A stretch of 64,000 nucleotides of DNA from Syngnathus acus. Taxonomy: Eukaryota; Chordata; Actinopteri; Syngnathiformes; Syngnathidae. The DNA is taken from positions 4,622,967 through 4,686,966 of the forward strand of contig NC_051091.1 of the NCBI RefSeq assembly GCF_901709675.1, written 5' to 3'. The notes under the pieces are model-generated. The model was given only the letters and a program-made list of their open reading frames with translations, ran no database searches and had not been told where the DNA came from. This document shows, in pieces, positions 59,601-64,000 of the stretch. The first letter of the stretch is position 1; each line of letters opens with the position of its first letter. A program made the position numbers and the translations under genes.

Positions 59601-61688
59601 GAGCTCAACCCGCTCACACGTCAGGCGCCCAATGTCACCGATTCCACCAGCCCCCACTCAGACAGGATAAAAGATACACATGGCGTGTAACTGTATAGTA
59701 TCCTCTTCTATTTTTACTTCCTTTCTGACAGTCGGACCTCACAGGACTACATCCCTCCTTGTGTCAAGAGCTGCATTGTCCACGTCTCTCATTCAACCCC
59801 CCAAAGCCTGCCTCGTGTCTTACAGACACATCCACGCTCATCGGACAAAAAAATGATTAATGCACCTTTTTGTCCAAGCTGACATCTGGTGTGCATACGC
59901 CCCGACGGGGCTGGGACAGATATGAACCTCACTTCAGGGATTAAGCTGTCGTTCGCTCCCTCTCACGAGACTGCAAAGAAGAAGACCCTTTTTAAAATCC
60001 AACACTTTGGGATTACCGCCGAGCTCAACACTGGGAAGTATGGATGATATTGATGATGTGGAAATTTATTTAGTCCACAGGCAATGTGGGGAAGCCATAG
60101 TAGTTTTTCTGGTATCCTTTTCCCTATCCACTGTTTAACCCTTTTTCACACAACATATGTATTTCTGTATACGCATCTTCAATACTTGGGGACATGTCAC
60201 AAAGATTGAAATATTGTCACAGGAAGACATTTTTTTTTATAAAATAACCCACCCCTAAAAAAACTCAAAATTCAAAGGAACAAACAAACACTCAGCAAAA
60301 AAAAATCAACAAGACATGTGGGCACATGGCAACAAACAATGAACTAACAAAACAACAGGCCACTAAATACAAGAAAACCGTCGAGGCAACGAGGAACACT
60401 TGGACGAGACCGAAGTGGCCGAAGGAGCCGATTGGTAGACACAAGGGACATACCGACAAGTACAGGTGGTAACGCACACACACGACAGAACACAAACCAC
60501 AAGAAAACAAGACACAAAACAAAACTATACGTCACCAAAACAAAAAGCTCAAATACATATCATGACGGCCATCCATATTCACGTGCGTTTGTAATCAAAA
60601 GTCTTCAGTTGCCCGCACAAAATCAACCGCGACCTTATGACGACAAGTGATATAGAAAATTTGAATTTCTTGACAATGAAACAAAACTCCATAACATTTG
60701 ACAGTGTCATTCTACATCTCTTAACTTATTCATCCCATGAGGTCAGTTAGGGTGACATAAAAAAAAAAAGAGCCAACCATAGATATTCTCTTAATGCATC
60801 GTCCTCATGACAGACCAAGCTATGAATAGACTCACATAGAATCAACAGAAATATAATGCAAAAGCCAAAGTCCACTGGATACTAAGGGCACCGATAACAC
60901 ATTGATCCTCCACACACCACATCATGGGATTTGTGACCACTTTAGAGGATATTTTTTAACCTGACACACGCACACGCACGCACGCACACACAACACACAC
61001 ACACGCTGAAGCCAGTCAGAGAGCAAAGCTGAAGGGAGGAGTGTGTGAGAGTATGACAGTGGATCAATAGTTGTGTTTGTGGCAGCTCTCCCGCAGGAGT
61101 GGAGCAGTATATGAAAAGCTGCAGCTGATGGCTGAAGGTTCCCTCAGAGCATTCGCTGTGTGTTTAGCTCGCAGCCAAGGTTAACCCCGGCACAAAGACG
61201 CCACCAAACCTCAGTCTGTCTCCCCGGGGCTGCATCCACTCACACAGTCTGAGACCCACAGGGGGGCTTTTTTTCTTCTTTCGCCATTTGTGTGTGTGTG
61301 TTGGCATTAAACAAATATGTTGCCATTTGGAAACAGTCACCGAAGCCATTTTCATACTATCCGTGTCACCACTAATATATGTCATTTTAACAAGTAGCTG
61401 CAATTAAGCCGCTTTCAAAGTGTATACATTAAATGAGCTCCTTCCACCCAGCGCTAAACACCTTGCAAGTAGAATAATAAATGTTATGTTAGCGTAATTA
61501 TGAGCCAGTGTAGAGAGGAGCGCTCCAATTTATCCAGAATTCATTTCCATCTTAACAATTTATTCCTTTTACTAACATTAAAGTGTCGCTATGAAAGGGA
61601 GGCAATAACTGTGGGGCCTTTCCATGCTTAAATCAAGTGTTCAAAGCAGTGCCATCCATATCATAAGGAGCTTTGCGGACTTACGCCC

Positions 61689-61713
61689 AAAAAAAAAAAA
61701 AAAAAAAAAAAAA
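61689..61713. repeat. A25 homopolymer
   Basis: 25 consecutive A residues. No retrogene sequence or target duplication was seen beside it. Confidence 0.95.
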
Positions 61714-64000
61714 GAACATAGAAAAAGCTCCAAGAGCCCGTTTTCCAAACAAATGACAGTGCCGAGGCATCTGGTACATTGACATGCAGCTATCCATGTT
61801 CGGGCCATAACAAGCTAACGTGTGCGCCGTCATGGTCGTGGAGGAATGATGGAATGCTAATGAGCGTGCCACCAGTTGAATTATTCATAAATCTTAATTA
61901 GGGGAGATAGTTCCCATTAGGCTTTTAAATGCGTCTGAATCATTTGGCGCCTATTTGCTATCAAGCTTGGCGTGCACAAGCACACACACTTATGAATGCA
62001 CAAAATATAATCAAGCAGCACTTTACGGAAGACTGGCCTTCACCGCTAATTGAATATCCATCATTTAACTAAAACATATCGGAAATAAGAGCGTGTTAAC
62101 AGTTATATGGGTCATCAATGTATTTGTGTACCCTTGCTAAGGGGCCCCTTATCATAAAGTGGTTCCCACTCTAATGCTGAAGGAGAGTCGCTAATATGCT
62201 GAGGTACAGAACGCTCGTTTCCGCTACCGTCGCGTCCATCTGCTGCAGTTCACTCGGGAAATTAGCCACCTAATGTAGCATAGGTGTTTAAATAATTGGA
62301 AAGCAATTAATAACTTGACAACAGAACACAATAATCAGCAGCTCTCGGGTGAAATCAACTTGCCTGCGTGTGGTTTATTAAAATATTTGAAAAATATATT
62401 AAAAAGTATTTCAAAGTATTTGAAAACAAAAAGTGTTAAAATGGAGGAAGTCATAGCAAAATGGTCCACAGGGTGCAAAATATTGATCAATATAATTTTT
62501 CTTTTTAAATATGCAAAAGGACTCTGGATTATGATAGAGAGACTCCTGTTTCTGAAATTTGTCATCCAACTACACATCAAGTTTAATACATGAGAACAAA
62601 AGCTCTCGCAGGCAGAAGACACTTGAGAAATGACGCCCGACGATTTGATTTATGAGGGTTGAAAGATACTTTGAAGGCATCTCCCACTGCTTTGCTATTT
62701 GACAACAACAAAAAAAAAGATGGATGACTCTTAGGAAACGTAATTAAGTTTAAAACGGCTATGCAGGACCTCATAGCCTAAGTTAGTATCTCCCAGCAAT
62801 GTTAAAATAAAAAACTACCAAAACACACCGCCACCATTTTGTCTTTTCCCCGCTCCGTCACAATTCGTCGTTTTCGCTCCTACCACCTCACATTTTTTCG
62901 GCGTGCCAAATAACGCTAACAGTTGGTACTTAGCATCATGATGGAAGGAGAAACAGAGGGCTGGTGAAAGGAGCGGCGAGCCGAAGCTCCCCGCAAACTC
63001 GAATGTGAACTCTACTGGTTTGCATAATTTAAGGTTAATGAGGAAAAACAGCAGATAAAATCGCTCTCATTTTATGCCGTCTGGCTTTGCTCTGCTGGGG
63101 TGCATTTCATTAAAAAGGCATCAGAAGCGGTGCTTTTAATGAGGTGTGAATTCATCCCACTTTCACCCCCTTTTATTTGGTCACATCAAATGCCGACGCG
63201 AGTGTAAATTTCCTTTTCAAGGAGACGCACACGAGTATTTAAGCGCAGCGGCGCACGGCAAACTTGTCATTCCTCCGCCGTCGGCAAAGTATTTTTAAAG
63301 GAGAGCAAAACGCATCCTGTCATGACGTTCAAGTACAATTTACAACGTGAACGTTATCGGCGAGCAAACTCGAGAGTGTGTACACGGGCGACCTTTCCGT
63401 CCCCAAAAGTCCCGAGGAGTGTTTTAGATGCAAATGCAGCCTTTGGCCTTTTTCTCTCTCAGTAATCCTCACAGAGGTAATTGGAGGCAGAGCCACACGG
63501 CGTGGTCCCGTCTCCGGCGCCGCCTCGTCCCACCTCAATTTGCATGCGAGGACTCTGAGATTCAGCCTCAATAACGCGGCGCCGCTTTGAAAGATGAGTT
63601 TTTAATCTCGGAGAGGAGATGAGTTTCTGACCCCGCACCTGTTTGTTTCCGTATCTCCTTTTCTTTGCTGTCATACAAAAGTGACCTGCGGGAAAATTTG
63701 TCTAGGCAGAAAGGCGCCGTGGTCCCTTAAGCACTGTCATTGTGCATTCATTAATATCCCAGCATCTGACATGGTGGGGAAAATGCTTCTTGGCGAAAAA
63801 GGGCACTTGTCGACTTGCTAACAGGCAATCAAATGGGCTGACAGCAAGTGTCAGCTTATGTGTGTGCGTGTGTGTATGTGTGTGGAGGCAAAGGAGGCGT
63901 TGGGCCTATTTATTCTTCTCCCATTGCCCTCTATTGACCCACGTAATGGAGAATTTTACAAAGGGGAAGCGTTTGAAATATCCTTTGGATGTGGGTAATG

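Larger units (their letters stand above)
48451..64000. other. Gene-free flank beyond the SLC16 gene
   Basis: No coding exon chain, tRNA or rRNA was recognised. Repeats within it are listed separately. Several stretches (for example 55.4-55.95, 61.85-62.0 and 63.0-63.16 kb) are of balanced composition and carry homeobox- or octamer-type motifs, resembling vertebrate conserved non-coding elements, but this cannot be shown without an alignment. Confidence 0.6.

Noticed and set aside
60292-60522. Cys/Val/Leu-rich minus-strand frame resembling a membrane protein
   Set aside because: It is produced by the A/C-rich skew of the plus strand.

Overview
This is a stretch of vertebrate nuclear DNA, almost certainly from a teleost fish. 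It holds intron-containing genes with GT-AG junctions, long non-coding spacers, many dinucleotide microsatellites and small hAT-type and other TIR elements of kinds common in fish genomes. The compact spacing also fits a small-genome teleost. I cannot name the species.

Layout. (1) 586-11966, minus strand: the 5' part (exons 1-8) of lrig1, a leucine-rich-repeat/Ig membrane protein that restrains receptor tyrosine kinases. The remaining LRR, Ig, transmembrane and cytoplasmic exons lie beyond the left edge. A probable promoter zone lies at about 12.8-13.05 kb. (2) 13.05-35.75 kb: a spacer of about 23 kb with no convincing gene. It carries a hAT-like element at 24.5 kb, a TIR MITE at 33.7-34.1 kb, several fragments of common fish repeats, microsatellites and AT-rich stretches that could be conserved enhancers. 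(3) 35875-39757, plus strand: a complete five-exon kbtbd8, a BTB-BACK-Kelch adaptor for CUL3 ubiquitin ligase (604 codons), with two inverted CCAAT boxes just upstream. (4) 42.56-47.46 kb, plus strand: a complete monocarboxylate transporter of the MCT1/MCT2 type (SLC16 family, 480 codons, four coding exons) with a likely non-coding first exon. (5) 47.5-64 kb: no gene seen. It has a hAT MITE with a perfect 8-bp target duplication at 48.07-48.37 kb, degenerate repeats, long AT microsatellites, and stretches resembling conserved non-coding DNA.

How it fits together. As I recall the human map, LRIG1 and KBTBD8 are also head-to-head neighbours on 3p14, so this is conserved synteny. The transporter is the unexpected member: human LRIG2 sits beside SLC16A1 (1p13) and human LRIG3 near SLC16A7 (12q14), but human LRIG1 has no SLC16 neighbour. 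The fish locus may therefore preserve a third LRIG-SLC16 pair from the early vertebrate genome duplications. The three genes do not form a pathway or operon. I found no RNA gene, CRISPR array or obviously new multi-gene system. The other notable points are structural: homopolymers beside a splice donor, YY1-like sites on start codons, a weak short intron in kbtbd8, repeat families and strand-asymmetric DNA.
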